From Antennarius striatus (Eukaryota; Chordata; Actinopteri; Lophiiformes; Antennariidae): 64,000 bases of DNA. Where the stretch lies: contig NC_090778.1 in assembly GCF_040054535.1 (NCBI RefSeq), positions 15,288,501-15,352,500 of the forward strand, in the 5' to 3' direction. The position numbers were made by a program, and so were the translations under genes. Below, piece by piece: positions 1-11,375 of the stretch. A model generated the notes under the pieces. It did not search any database, had not been told where the DNA came from, and was given only the letters and a program-made list of their open reading frames with translations. The stretch's first letter is position 1. Each line of letters starts with the position of its first letter.

Positions 1-2010
1 GGCCACACACACACACACACACATGCACGCATGCACACACAAATGTTTTTTTCTCACATGTTCTGTACAATCTGTTCTGTTTCTGGAGTCTTTAGTTGCC
101 TCTGTTTTACTGTATGTATATGGATACTAATGCAGGACTGTAACTGACACCGTATTTCCTTACGGATATACAATTTCTTGGTAAAGTATGAGCAATCTTC
201 AAGGAAATATTCACCCCAAAATCAAAACCACAAATCGTTCCTCTCACTTTATGTGCTATTTATTAGTCTACATTGTTTAGTGTGAATTATGGATGCATTG
301 ACCTAGTCAAGTAAATCCATAGCAGTTTGTTTATGAACTACTTTCTGTCTCTGTCCAACTTAACAAAAGGAAATGTATATTTCTTCATGAAAGAGAGACT
401 GATGATCCTCACAGGGTGTCATGTAGACATTGGTAGCATCCTCTTTGTCTGAGCTGTAACGTTAGCTTGCCTCCTTCACTAGCCTCGCATCTATGAGTAA
501 ATGTGTGTTTCTGTCCATGCAGTGGTATCATTTAGTATTCTAGTTCTTTCACATCAGAATCAAGGAATTAATCCAATAGAAGTGGCATCTCCAAAATTTC
601 ACAAGTCACACCAATTCATTGCAGATAAATAAACAGTATTTTCTACATATTGCCGAATAAAGTTGTATTTGAAAGGACTCATTGATACACAGTGAGCTTG
701 AAGTTTTAATGAGCTACCAAAAGGCAAAAATAATAAAAATTACATAATGACAAAAACAAAATATCAGCATCATGATGTGCTTACAATCAACAGAACAGAA
801 CAGCCAATTCACAGAGCTGAGCTTCCTGCAGGGTGTCACTCTACATATGATAGCGGGGTCACGTCTGAATTAAAGCATTTCGTATGAATGAACATTCATA
901 GCAACCGATAAAAGTACAAGAGGAAGTTGGTCATGGTAGCATGCACACAAAATAGTTTGAATATTTTCCCCAAAGACTCAGTGCACATTTTGTCAAGTCA
1001 AGATATCCTTTTCAATCAGGATCTATGTACCTATGAAGGTTCTGAAGTTATCTTGTGCCCATTACATGTAAAGAGGATATGTTGTGCAGAGTCAGCACAC
1101 AGCTTTGGTGTTTTGCGTAACTGTTATGTAACATACACGCGTTTTTACTTGTCAGGTTGGGTATATTTAAGCTTGAGATTTTGAAGGTAAGGTCTTACCT
1201 TCTGTTGACTCAGTCAGTGCTGAAACTCGATGCTTTGCTCTCTGCAAAGAGTTTGGACTATATAAAGACTGAACTAGTACTACAAGGTGCCTCTGGAACC
1301 TTTCAACATGTATATACTTACAGAAACCTTCTTTTGATTTATTTGCTTGGATAGTTTCCCCATAAACTACCTTTTCTTCCCAAACCTCTCCACGCTACTT
1401 TTCTAAAGAATACACTCTTGAGCATCCTCACATGTTTGCTAGCAATCATCTGGTGCAACTTATTAGAATGGATACTGTGTTTCCGTCCAGTCAATCAGAG
1501 GGCCCCCTGAAACACTGGATAGACCACCGAATGCCAACGCCTCAGTGTCTGTTGCTTTTCTGGCATTTGCAAGACTCTGGTGAGACACTGGGCACCAGAA
1601 TTCCTAGAAACTCTGGCTTGCGGTCAGTGCCGGTTTCCATAGTTCCCCCATCAAAGGGGGATTCTCTCTTGGCCTGGTTCACTTGTCAAGTCCCTGTAAA
1701 AAAATGGCTCTGTGTTTTGAGGAACCAAGCCCACTGAGGGCAGAATTCCTCTGTGACACTGAGTTGGCGTTGTGCAGCGCAGCAGATGGAAGGGAAAGTG
1801 GGGGAAGAAAACACAGAAGCATGTTTGGGTTGTGGCTCAGCGCCATGCGCTGGATGCTCAGGGGTCTGGGTCAAATCAGGCGAAGAAACACGGCAATGTG
1901 TACACATTTAGATCAGCATGCATTCAGCTGTGAAGATACAAGTAGATATGTTCATGAGCTAAAAAAAGACATCCAATATGATTTTTTCATTGATTTATTG
2001 ATTGATTGAT
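1..2010. other. Intergenic, no gene seen
   Basis: Starts with a short (CA)n tract at about 5-24. Open frames here are short, overlap on both strands and lack splice-supported continuation. I see no recognisable protein similarity. Confidence 0.6.
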
Positions 2011-2352
2011 TCATTTGCTCATTCTCTTCTTCCGCTTTCGAGGGTCACAGGGGTTGCTGGAGCCTATCCCAGAGGACTTACATGCCAGAGGCGGAGGACA
2101 CTCCAGGCATGATGCCATTGCACGGCAGAGCCACACAAACAACAAACAACCACTAACACACACACTCCTACGGACAATTTGGAATGATCAACTCTCCTGA
2201 AGTGAATGTTTTTGGAGGTGGAAGGAAGCCAAAGAAGCTGGAGAGAATCCACACAGACATGGGGAGAACATGCAAACTCCACACAGAAAGGACTCAAACC
2301 TGGAACCTTGTAGCCGTGAGGCGACAGCTCTTCCCACTGCACCACCATTCTT
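2011..2352 (-). mobile_element. tRNA-headed SINE-type repeat, minus orientation
   Basis: Read on the minus strand it begins with a tRNA-like head: an A-box-like TGGTGCAGTGGG and a B-box-like GGTTTGAGTCC. A central body follows (TGTGTGGAGTTTGCATG..., then CTTCCTTCCACCTCC) and then a 'CCTATCCC' type tail ending in short TGATT repeats near 1990-2010. The same family lies on the plus strand at 9336-9680. The copy is diverged, so it is old. The exact family name cannot be given without a repeat library. Confidence 0.75.
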
Positions 2353-3217
2353 TTCTTCTTTGCATTTAAAATGTGCATTTACAATCAAGGGCTACACTTA
2401 AATAAATGAATACTTACACAATCTGAAAAGTTGTTAACTGTACATTTCATTTTTTCATCACACCTTTCAAATGATTAATATTTGTCCAAGTATAGTTTAC
2501 ATGTGACTCATCTCTTTGAAATCCTTTTGGCACTCCCAAAGTGTTCTTTTCTCACGTGTGGGACATAGTAGTAAGCCTTCGCTTAGTATGAAATGCCCAC
2601 ACATGGAACATATTATACACACAACCCAAAGATTCTAATTATGTGAAGTGGTCCAAATAAAACTAGGTGAGCTTCCTCATGCCTGAGATGTCTCTTATGA
2701 AGATAGTTGAAGTTAATATCACAGGAAACAACCGTACATTAGACAACTTCAGCTGTGGTTCTGCTACTGAAGCTGACTAACCTTTATCCTTAGGATTTTA
2801 ATGCCACGTTTTGAATAGACTTAACTACAAGAACGTCTTTGTCCCAGGGTTATATATTCAAAAGCGGCTGACCTATCTCATTTCAAATGGAAACCAGTAA
2901 CACCAGCCTTTCCAGTTATATTTCTGAACCAAGTCCTCTGTTTGACTGTTGGTTTCATCCCATGTGACAGATAAAAGCTACTCACACCTTTTTCTTTTAT
3001 GAGGATAATTATTGTGTTGATATTCTGGAAATTTAACGTAATCTTTTCCTGAATTTCACCCTTATGAAAGTGTTTTTGAAAGAAACAGATTACTTCAGAT
3101 TTCTCCCTAAATACCAAACTGACTAATGGCGTTACAGTTCTCTGGCGTATGATGCCGTTAAACCTTTCATCCAAAACACATTCATGACATGACAATTTTT
3201 TAAAGCTTGTTTCTTAC
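2353..3217. other. Intergenic or intronic, no gene seen
   Basis: AT-rich sequence. A 105-codon minus-strand open frame at 2878-3195 has low-complexity composition, and I regard it as chance. Confidence 0.5.
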
Positions 3218-3350
3218 CTGTCCAAAAATAAGCATACACTGTGATGGAGAGCCTTGCCACAAAAAGCTTGGCTTCAGTCCATAAAGACATTCGTACAAAC
3301 CTTCATTAATCGTTTCAAATGAATTGAAAGGAGTTGGCAGATGGTTTCCT
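3218..3350 (-). CDS. Candidate orphan internal exon, function unknown
   Basis: On the minus strand a good acceptor (TTTTCTTTGTAG, intron ending at 3351) is followed by 133 nt. One open frame gives 44 codons of protein-like composition, including YECLYGLKPSFLWQGS and SPSQCMLIFGQ, and ends at a strong donor (CAG|GTAAGA at 3217). Open phase, acceptor and donor agree. I cannot match it to a family and I found no neighbouring exon in a compatible frame. It may be a real exon of a minus-strand gene running leftwards, a decayed exon, or coincidence. Confidence 0.25.
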
Positions 3351-6300
3351 CTACAAAGAAAATCTGCATCAGTGCATCTGGTGGTGACTCAGGTTTTTTT
3401 TCCAGGATATGTCAGGAGATGTTTGTAGCCATGAAGGCCAGAGGCTGGGATTTCCTGTTAAGGAACATGCAGTGTGAAGGTTCGCTGTTCTTACCCTGTG
3501 GAATCAATGAGCTTTAATTGGATCTGAAAGGTTCAGAGGGCGTAAAATATGATGATGGTGATATCTGGAAGCTAATTTTTTTTCTTGTTCATCCTCCTTT
3601 AGCACAAACTGACCACGTTTACCAGAGAGCTGACGTATTCTTATCATTTTCCACTATTCTGACAAATACAATTACTTGAAAACTTTTTCCACGTAAAACA
3701 TCCTAACACATCCTACGCACTTCTTTACGCCTACACAGCACACCGGCTTGTTCACGTCAATTGTTATTATCTTAATACCGCTATACATACAATAATTCCC
3801 GCAGTGATAATATAACTCTTAAACAGCCACAGGAAAACGTAGTGAATTCATACCACAGCGTTTAAAACGGGCTGACTACGCTCATACTGCCGGATGAATG
3901 TCTGACTTTGTATTCAATGGCTGTGTTTCCACTGTGGCTTCTGAAAAAGCACCTGGGCCTCCCCACGTCGGGGCAGATGGAGGAACAAATACACTCCCAC
4001 TCAGGACTGCAAGCTCCATTCTGTGGGTCCAAACATAACAATACCCCTCGGGCTGGACAGCACTCATATCCTGCTCTGCTTTCAATGAATCTGCAATGTT
4101 GAATCCAAGGTTTTCTGTGGTCAAGACCAATTAAACCTCTGTCCAGTACTGAACAAGTCTCTATGAAACTACAGACAATTTAGTCTCGGGTGGGCATTAA
4201 TCCAGCACAGATGTATGATATTTAGATATCTGTATGGGGTGAGGAGAAAAAAATTGTATCTCTATTGAGTTACAGAATTTCTTGAAGGAACGTATGGGTG
4301 ATTTTGCATGTTTATAAATCTGAATTACTTGCGTTACTTAACATTATTTTTGAAGAACATCATAAAATACATTGCGTTCAATTCAAGTCAATGTGAGGAA
4401 AACATTATAAACAACTCACAGTTGAGGTAATATAAAAAAGCATTGAAGATAAAGCTGTCAAACTTGCAGAACGAATTGAAACAGGGCTTAGAATGATTTA
4501 ACATCAAGTCAGATCAATTCCATATTAATGAAAGTTTGTCGTGTGCATGAAGATGAACCGTGCATCAGCCATCAGGTTTGGTCCTGGAGGAGTGGTCCTG
4601 TACTGCAGGGCTGGTCTCCTGTTAAATAGGTTCAATATCTCTGCTGAGATCAAATCTGAGAGTAGGTGTTCACCCGTTGACCCATTTCAGGCTCCAGCCC
4701 CTCTAACTACACCACCCGTGTAATCCAATGAATGCTTCGGTATAAAGAAAAAAAAAAAGATATACCGGTATGTCTGGTTTTCTTGTGCCCCTCAGGAACC
4801 AGTGAAAGAACTCCGTCTCCTCCTGCTGGACATATGGTTCCAGCGCTGCTTTTTCTGACCCTTATTTTTTATTTCCCAAGACCAAAATATTGTTGATATG
4901 TTATCCTGTATCAATAAAATAGTGTGCAATAAGAGCTGAAAGGAGCAGGTGCCTTTTTTAAAAAAAAAGAAAACATTCATTTCTTTTTTAAGATAACTAT
5001 CATTGGTGAGAAAAGGTTTCAAAAAAATCACAAATGCACTGATAGTGGCAACAAACACAAACAAACTAACTGGATAGTGTAAAATGTTAGTTTGTCTCTA
5101 AAAAAAAGTACATTTTGAAACCCAAATATTAGTAAGTGAAGCAGTTGGGTAAAGTGCAGTTTAACTAAAGGAAAATTGAGTAAATAACATAAAAGCTCTC
5201 CATTTAACTGATAACTAATTTATAGACTGTTAATGACTAATGTTGCTCTGGGTATGGTTAGATTTACTTGAATCTAAAAGTACAGTTTTTTTAAAGGTAA
5301 ATAATAACAAAAGTCAAAGGTTAGACATGTGCCAGTGTGTTTATGCAGTTTGTTTCCTTATCAAAACATTAGCTGAATGCTGACATTACAGTCACTGATT
5401 ATAAAACAGCCATATAAACCTAGAGCTTAAGATTGGGTTACATGGTCATGAACTTTGTGATGCCACAAGTAAACAAACTGTGGACTGAAAAGTGAACTTG
5501 ACAAATTTCCTCAACACAAACTGGAAAAATGTCAAAATCATTAACCATTTCCTGCTTGATGTGTTAATAATTGACCATAATTTTTTGTGGAAACAGCCAG
5601 AGTAGAGGCTTCAGTAGGTTTCAGTTTAGTTGTTCTTTTAAAGTTCGGCAAAATCAAAATGTGGCATTTCAGTACATTTTGATTGATCAGTATACATTCG
5701 GAAAAATAGTTGGATATGTTACTCGTGACTTAATTGTCACAGTGACAATAATTTCTATTTTTTTAATAATTCACAGTTTGACATGTAACTCAGTTCGAGC
5801 CTATTTCTCAAGCTATAGACAATGTAATATGTGCATGAATAAAACAACAGAAACAGTTTCATAAACCTAAATGAAAATAAATCCAAATCTCATCCCATTT
5901 GCTTTTTTGTTTTACCAGGTGGCCCATGTCACAACTTCACTACACAGCTGAGTAGTCTTGCTGACTAGACACAAAATGAATGAATAATTCTGCTATACTG
6001 TTTCTGGTTGTTCACATTCTTTACATACTCTCCTACACCCTTCACTGCCTCACTGCTAAGGTTAGTATGTCACATTTTTCTATTACTTACTTCTACCCCC
6101 TCCCTTCCTAAGGTGGATCGTACTGTACTTTCTGCTCAATAACTGCTAAGGATGGCTCCCTTTTGTCTGTTGTTTTCACTCCAGAGTTTTCACCATTATG
6201 CAAAACATTTCCCATCAGCTCTGAAAAGTTGAAGGACTACATGAATTTCTTTTGTTTTCTTGGCAAAATGATCCATCTTTTCTTTGGTTGGAACGTGTGC

Positions 6301-6700
6301 TGGTACCTGCAGTATATCCATGTGATGTCAACATCTTGTGGCTCTGTCCAAGACTACAAACAGAATGTCATAAATTGGGTCTGTTCCACTCGGGGATGTA
6401 CTATCGATGTAGTCTTGATAGCTGGTACTGTCAGCATCAACCTAATAATCTGTTCTGTTCATTGTCCAAAGATCATTGTAGCACATAGTTTTACTAAAAG
6501 TACAGTCAAGAAATTTGATGCTATTTTAATTTTATGTTGCTTCTTCTACCCTGCTTTACGAGATTATGATAATCTTAAATAGTGTTCTGTTTTTATTTAT
6601 TACTGGTATTGTATTTATTTGTTTTATTATCTAATCTTGTGTATTTTTTTATACTTTTTTTTATTTCACTTTACTCTTTTAGTAACTATTTTATGCTTGT
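3351..6700. other. Intergenic, no gene seen
   Basis: AT-rich with several poly-A/T runs (for example 4747-4759, 4958-4969). The 139-codon plus-strand frame at 6163-6582 has no splice support and no recognisable motif. Nothing else is supportable. Confidence 0.5.
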
Positions 6701-6715
6701 AGTCTTTAGCTTTTA

Positions 6716-6966
6716 CTCTTTAGGAGGGTCCTCCATACTGGCAGCAGTGTTGAATCTGCTAGTGGGGTTGCTGTCCTTGGTCCCTTCGACCCAGTCGGCT
6801 GGGGGTTCCTCCTTTCTATGTGGGGATCCCCTGTCTGTCGGAGTTGGAGGGCCTGGGTTCTAGCCCCCTCGATGGCGCGTCCTGTGGCCATCCAGGAAGC
6901 TAGAGCCACTTTGTTTTGCATGTTGTATGGAAAGTGGTCGAAAAATAAAGTTGATTTGATTTGATA
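6716..6966 (+). mobile_element. Dispersed repeat, LINE 3'-tail-like
   Basis: A GC-richer island in AT-rich DNA ends in AATAAAG followed by tandem TTGAT units (TTGATTTGATTTGAT, about 6950-6965). That is the kind of short tandem 3' end left by many fish non-LTR retrotransposons. No reverse transcriptase sequence is present, so this would be a 5'-truncated copy. Family assignment is inference from the tail only. Confidence 0.45.
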
Positions 6967-6994
6967 ACGGAACCAAAGTCAGTCAGGGATGATC

Positions 6995-6997
<3 letters not shown>

Positions 6998-7070
<73 letters not shown>
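6998..7070. repeat. Compound microsatellite (CAA)n(TAA)n
   Basis: About 34 bp of CAA units run directly into about 38 bp of TAA units. It lies just downstream of the LINE-like tail. Confidence 0.95.
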
Positions 7071-7071
<1 letters not shown>

Positions 7072-8940
7072 GTATTTGTATATGTAAATGCATTTTCGTT
7101 AAGTTTAGTAATTTCTTTGGAAACTAAAATAGTAAATTGATTTTTCCCGAAGAGGATTGTGGCCACATGACTTTTTTTTTTTTTAAACTTCTCTAAGTAT
7201 TCTGACTCTAACTTCAAAATTCTCTAATTCTGACAACATTCTCTAATTCCAAAAAACAAAAAAACAAAAAAAAACGTTTTAGTGGTCAGAATTCTAAATT
7301 ACTGTATTCTCAGAAATTTCAGGTGTCAGAGTTGTAAAATAGTAAAGCCATAAAACTTTACGACAGATTTTTTTTCTATCACAATATGTTTTAATGTTCT
7401 AAACCAGTTCTTTACCAAATATCTAGGCCCTGTTCTGTTCCCTGGCTGAGCCTCCACAGAGCGTGACGCCTGGTCCACACCTCTATGTTCGCTCTACGAC
7501 AGAAACACTGATAATCTTCTAAGTATTTCCGGGTTGTCTTGATCAAAGATGGTTACTACTACAAGACAGAAATCTTCCTTTTTTCTGCCGATATAAGATC
7601 AATGTTACTTTATAACCTCAGTTTGTGTGGTTACATTCCCGTTTCCATTGTTAACAAAGTAAAATGTATTCCTGAATTATAAAATCAAGACAAACAACAA
7701 AATACGGATTCTATCCGTCTGCGGTGAAGTGATTCGTAACGCTTGTGTCCAACACAGGATTACGTGTCTTTCAAACCAAACCAAAAATAATGAAATATTC
7801 CTCTCAATTTGCATGACACATCTTTGTATGGTACAGACTGACACCGGCTTTCTGGAGGACAGCTATCGATATGAGGTCATCCACAGCATAAGTTCCTCAT
7901 ACACAGCAATTTTATAACGAAAAAAATCAACCGATTACGCTCGCTTGAATGTAAGGAGCGTTGTGCTTACATTTTGGTAAATTGGCCTCCTGTACCTTTC
8001 ATTGTTTTCCCGAAGCGAATAGGAATAGGTATGCTAACTCACCCTCCACCCATTGTTAGCCGCAGACAAACGGAATTGATGACATAAACCCGAAGGTCTT
8101 CCTGTGTTTACCCGGTGCTTTCAAAGTGAGGGACACGCCAAATTAACTTCAAATCACACATGTGGTTTAATGGACTGATAATGATGCGATGTTGTTTTCC
8201 AGACTAGTGAAAGAAGTAGCGATGATCAAAAACGATGAAGACTCGTCCATGGATGGATGGATGAGTCTCGGTGTCATTGTGACTTTACAATCCGCTAGAT
8301 GGCGCCCTGTTGGTGTGGAACAAAAATGGGGTGACCACATTCTCAGTGGTCTTTTATACGTACTGTAGTTACAAATGAAATAATTTCTTTTAACTTTATG
8401 ACCCATTTATAAATGTTTTTTTAGAATGTCCTAGACCCACAAACACATAATTTAAGGCGTTTGTGCTCTGTCAATAAGGTAAATAAGTAACTTCAACACT
8501 GATCTTACCCTACTAAAAGTATGTTCTCAAAATGTTGTGTTGTGCTTGTAAGTCTCATGAGTTAAGTTTAGGAATACAGATTTAAAAAAAGACGAGAGTG
8601 GATTTTGTTCTAGACTCTCTAAGGTATTTTTTATTTTTCAATTCACAGGACAACCACTTTAGTGTAGTTCTCCGCAATGACAGCTGGTTTATTTTTAATA
8701 AATGAAGTATGATAAACAGTCACAGTATACACCTTCTTGTGATGAATTATAATTTAATCTGTTGTGTGTCTGATGTAGTGTAACAAATGATGATCTTCCT
8801 AAATCTTTTGTTCTTTCTAGGTAAGGCTGACAGACTGACTCACAATATGTAAGAGACTTTCAAATATGACATTTTGAAGAAAACTTGTCTAAAAATGCAT
8901 ATATCATAATGTATAAGTGCATATTCTTTTATTCCTGAAG
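7071..8940. other. Upstream region of the ICME-like gene
   Basis: No complete gene is visible. The first (untranslated or very short coding) exon of the downstream esterase gene must lie here, but I cannot place it. On the minus strand an ATG directly followed by a donor-like GTGAGT (8043-8053) could be a tiny first exon of a divergent gene; this is weak. Confidence 0.4.
8292..8306 (+). promoter_or_regulatory. CTCF-like motif
   Basis: CCGCTAGATGGCGCC fits the core of the vertebrate CTCF consensus (CC-N-C-Y-AG-R-K-GGCGC). It lies upstream of the esterase gene. Occupancy cannot be judged from sequence. Confidence 0.4.
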
Positions 8941-9090
8941 GTATAGATTGAAATGTCACGTGTCACGTCCTGTGGCAGTAAGTCTCTTGTTGGTTGGCCT
9001 CCCGTACTCCATCTCTCTAGCGGCTCAGTGGCTTTATGGCTGGCCTGACAAACCTGGGTATAAGAAGTACATAGAAGCACTTAAACCAAG
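8941..9090 (+). CDS. ICME-like gene, first resolvable coding exon
   Basis: Encodes the hydrophobic N-terminal stretch and WPDKPGYKKYIEALKP. The donor after 9090 is AG|GTAACT. The acceptor could be after 8940 (CCTGAAG) or after 8978 (GTGGCAG); the first part of the exon is uncertain. Confidence 0.6.
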
Positions 9091-11375
9091 GTAACTTAAA
9101 ACTCTTGATGATTTTTATCCCCTAAAATCATCTGGATGTTAATCTACTATTTTATTTTTGGGCTGTCCATCAGGCGAATATTCTGTTTGACCAGGGCAGT
9201 GCTGGAAACTGTCAAATATCTGCAATATGGGAGACTTTACTTTCAGTGGAAGTCATGGTACCAGAATGATGACAACCGTAAGCATTATGAAAAGGTGTGT
9301 GAAGTTTGAAAAATAAAAATTTATATATTTATATGTAGGTGGCGCAGTGGGTAGCGCTGTCGCCTCACAACACGGCGGGTCCGGGTTGGAGTCCCGCTCT
9401 GTGCGGAGTTCGCATGCTCTCCCCGTGTCTGCGTGGGTTCCCTCTGGGTTCTCCGGCTTCCTCCCACCTCCAAAAACATGCGCTTCAGGTTGATTGGCCG
9501 GTCCAAATTGCCCGTAGGAGTGAGTGTGTGTGTGCATGGTTGTCCGTCTTTCTGTGTGGCTCCGCGGAGCACTGGCGTCGTGCCGGGAGTGTCCCCCGCC
9601 TCACGCCCTATGCCAGCTGATTTAGGCTCCAGCTCCCCGTGACCCGCTACAGCGGATGAAGCGGCAGAAAATGAATGAATATTTCTATGTGTTTGTATGA
9701 TGGAACCAAACATTTTTGAAATATAAAAACTCAAATAAGCTATTTTTGGTCTCTTTTACTCATCAGCATAATCATTAGATAATTTGCTGTGCATGACCAA
9801 AGTTTTGTCTTTGTGGACATTTGAAAGGGCATTACATTTGGTCGTCGAGGCAACAAGCTGGACTTGTATTATGCTCCAAATAGCGGCAGTTCTCAAGGTG
9901 TGCCTGCTCCACTGGTGGTTTTCATCTACGGGGGTGCATGGGGCTCTGGAGAAAGATCCATCTACTGTTTGCTAGCCAGACAGATGGCTAAAGAACTGAA
10001 TGCAGCTGTCATTTGTCCTGATTATTGCACTTATCCAAAGGTAAGAGCATTTGCCACACTCATGTCATGTATCTGCTAACAGACAACGCAAAGAAATTGA
10101 ATTGTGAACGTTAACAGTAGTTTCTGAACTGACTGTTGGTTTCATCTGATTACAGGGAAATGTTTTAGGAATGGTCCAAGATATCGCTGACTGCTTGTTT
10201 TGGGCCCAAGAGAATGGACCGAAGTTTCACTTTGACAAAGTATGAAATATTTTTATGTACTATTTTGAAATTGAGTGTTAAGTTACATTACACCATTTAT
10301 TATGAATACCAAAGGAAAGGAAATAATGGTTCAAAGGGTCCATGAAATGTTTTAATCTTTTAGCTTGAAATATCTTGAATTATTCCAAATTTCCTGGACA
10401 ACAATTTTTTTAATTATGGTTGAGCATATTCATTTTGACATTTTCTATCTGTGTATGTTCATACCTGTGCTGTTGTTATGTTGTTTTTTTGTCTCCTCCA
10501 GGACAACATAGTGTTAGTTGGCCATTCAGCAGGTGCCCACTTGTGCGCACTGACCATGCTGTTTCTTATTGATGCAAGAGAGGAGCTTTTCATAGAGGCC
10601 AGCAGGCAGAGGGACATAACACTGGCAATGAGAGGAGTCATTGGTGAGGACCACTATTCAGTGCATCACCAACTATAAGTTGAAGTCATATTTTATGCCA
10701 ACAAAAGTACAAAAAATTAAAATATTTCTCTGCTGTGAACTGTTTTTCACCATATGCACGTTTTACATCATGAGTTTGAATTAAATCTTCTTCCTCCTTC
10801 CTTTATTCAGGATTTAGTGTGAATGACAGTTCATTTTTAAAATTCCTATACAGGTCTGAGTGGTGTATACAACATCATGGACCATTATGAGCATGAGCAG
10901 AAGCGAGCTGTGGAATTTGTCTCCACCATGCACAAAGCCATGAATGGAGTGGAGAACTTCCAATACTACTCACCAACACATCTATTGAAGAAGCTCAGTC
11001 AGGAAAAACTGAGGAGGTGAGACAACAGCACACATAATAATCAACAGAAAACAGTGGCCTTTATTAAATTGTTGCTTCAGATATTTACATAAAATACAAA
11101 TGACAGTATTTTCCTCTCATTCTTTACATTTTCTTCCTGTCAGAGTGCCACCAGTCACTTTGGTCCATGGAACCAATGATATTATTGTTCCTGTTGAATC
11201 CTCCACCAAGCTCTCTGAGCTCCTCACCTCTCTGTCCATTAATGTGTCGCTCTACCTGCTGCCTGGAGTCGACCACACCGAGATCGTCACTGACCTCATG
11301 GCATCGGACAGGCGCTTCTACCTTCCCATTTACAGCATCATCAAGCAGGAATACAGAAAATTTATGGGAAGCTAG
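8941..11375 (+). CDS. ICME-like alpha/beta-hydrolase (isoprenylcysteine methylesterase type), 5' end incomplete
   Basis: Predicted serine esterase of the alpha/beta-hydrolase fold, most like plant and fish isoprenylcysteine alpha-carbonyl methylesterases, which hydrolyse the methyl ester on prenylated C-terminal cysteines at endomembranes. Coding exons: 8941(?)-9090, 9174-9294, 9828-10040, 10156-10239, 10502-10643, 10854-11016 and 11144-11375; all junctions are GT-AG and the phases agree. Visible motifs are an N-terminal hydrophobic stretch (VSLLLVGLPYSISLAAQWLY), the oxyanion-loop motif FIYGGAWGSGER, the nucleophile elbow GHSAGAH, an Asp in HGTNDIIVP and a His in GVDHTEI, so the catalytic triad is complete. 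It ends at TAG 11375 and has a polyadenylation signal at 12318. About 367 residues are visible. The start codon is unresolved because the frame is open only back to a stop just before 8939. A kynurenine-formamidase-like or arylacetamide-deacetylase-like substrate cannot be excluded. Confidence 0.8.
9174..9294 (+). CDS. ICME-like gene exon
   Basis: Acceptor CATCAG before 9174, donor AAAG|GTGTGT after 9294. It encodes RIFCLTRAVLETVKYLQYG and an aromatic, charged segment, and completes a split Arg codon from the preceding exon. Confidence 0.8.
9336..9680 (+). mobile_element. tRNA-headed SINE-type repeat inside an ICME-like gene intron
   Basis: Head GGTGGCGCAGTGGGTAGCG (A box) and GGGTTGGAGTCC (B box) are followed by a body with CTTCCTCCCACCTCC and GATTGGCCGG. 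The 3' part reads CCAGCTCCCCGTGACCCGC and ends AGAAAATGAATGAAT. It is much better preserved than the minus-strand relative at 2011-2352, so it is a younger insertion. It sits wholly inside the intron between 9294 and 9828. Confidence 0.85.
9828..10040 (+). CDS. ICME-like gene exon with the oxyanion-hole motif
   Basis: 71 codons in phase 0. It carries VVFIYGGAWGSGERS, the variant HGGxW motif of this esterase group, and AAVICPDYCTYPK, the strand leading to the pre-nucleophile region. Donor AAG|GTAAGA. Confidence 0.85.
10156..10239 (+). CDS. ICME-like gene exon
   Basis: 28 codons starting GNVLGMVQDIADCLFWAQ. Acceptor TTACAG, donor AAA|GTATGA. It matches the helix before the nucleophile strand in the family. 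Confidence 0.8.
10502..10643 (+). CDS. ICME-like gene exon with the catalytic serine
   Basis: Encodes DNIVLVGHSAGAHLCALT, the GxSxG nucleophile elbow. Donor ATTG|GTGAGG leaves a split Gly codon completed at 10854. Confidence 0.85.
10854..11016 (+). CDS. ICME-like gene exon
   Basis: Acceptor ATACAG. Encodes GLSGVYNIMDHYEHEQKR and YYSPTHLLKKLSQEKL. Donor AGGAG|GTGAGA. Confidence 0.8.
11144..11375 (+). CDS. ICME-like gene last coding exon
   Basis: Acceptor CTGTCAG. Encodes PPVTLVHGTNDIIVPVESS (catalytic Asp) and LLPGVDHTEI (catalytic His). Stop TAG at 11373-11375. Confidence 0.85.

Noticed and set aside
4796..4858. Terminal-exon-like segment (+): acceptor CCCCTCAG, 20 codons, TGA, AATAAA 55 nt later
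   Set aside because: The peptide is short and unrecognised, there is no upstream exon to join, and AATAAA is common in AT-rich DNA.
6163..6582. 139-codon open frame (+)
   Set aside because: Low-complexity hydrophobic composition, overlapping frames on the same strand, no splice or motif support.
8043..8053. Tiny first coding exon on the minus strand (ATGGGTGGAGG then GTGAGT)
   Set aside because: Only 11 nt. No partner exon could be joined, including the candidate at 3218-3350, with any confidence.
9321..9734. 137-codon open frame (-)
   Set aside because: It is antisense translation of the SINE at 9336-9680.
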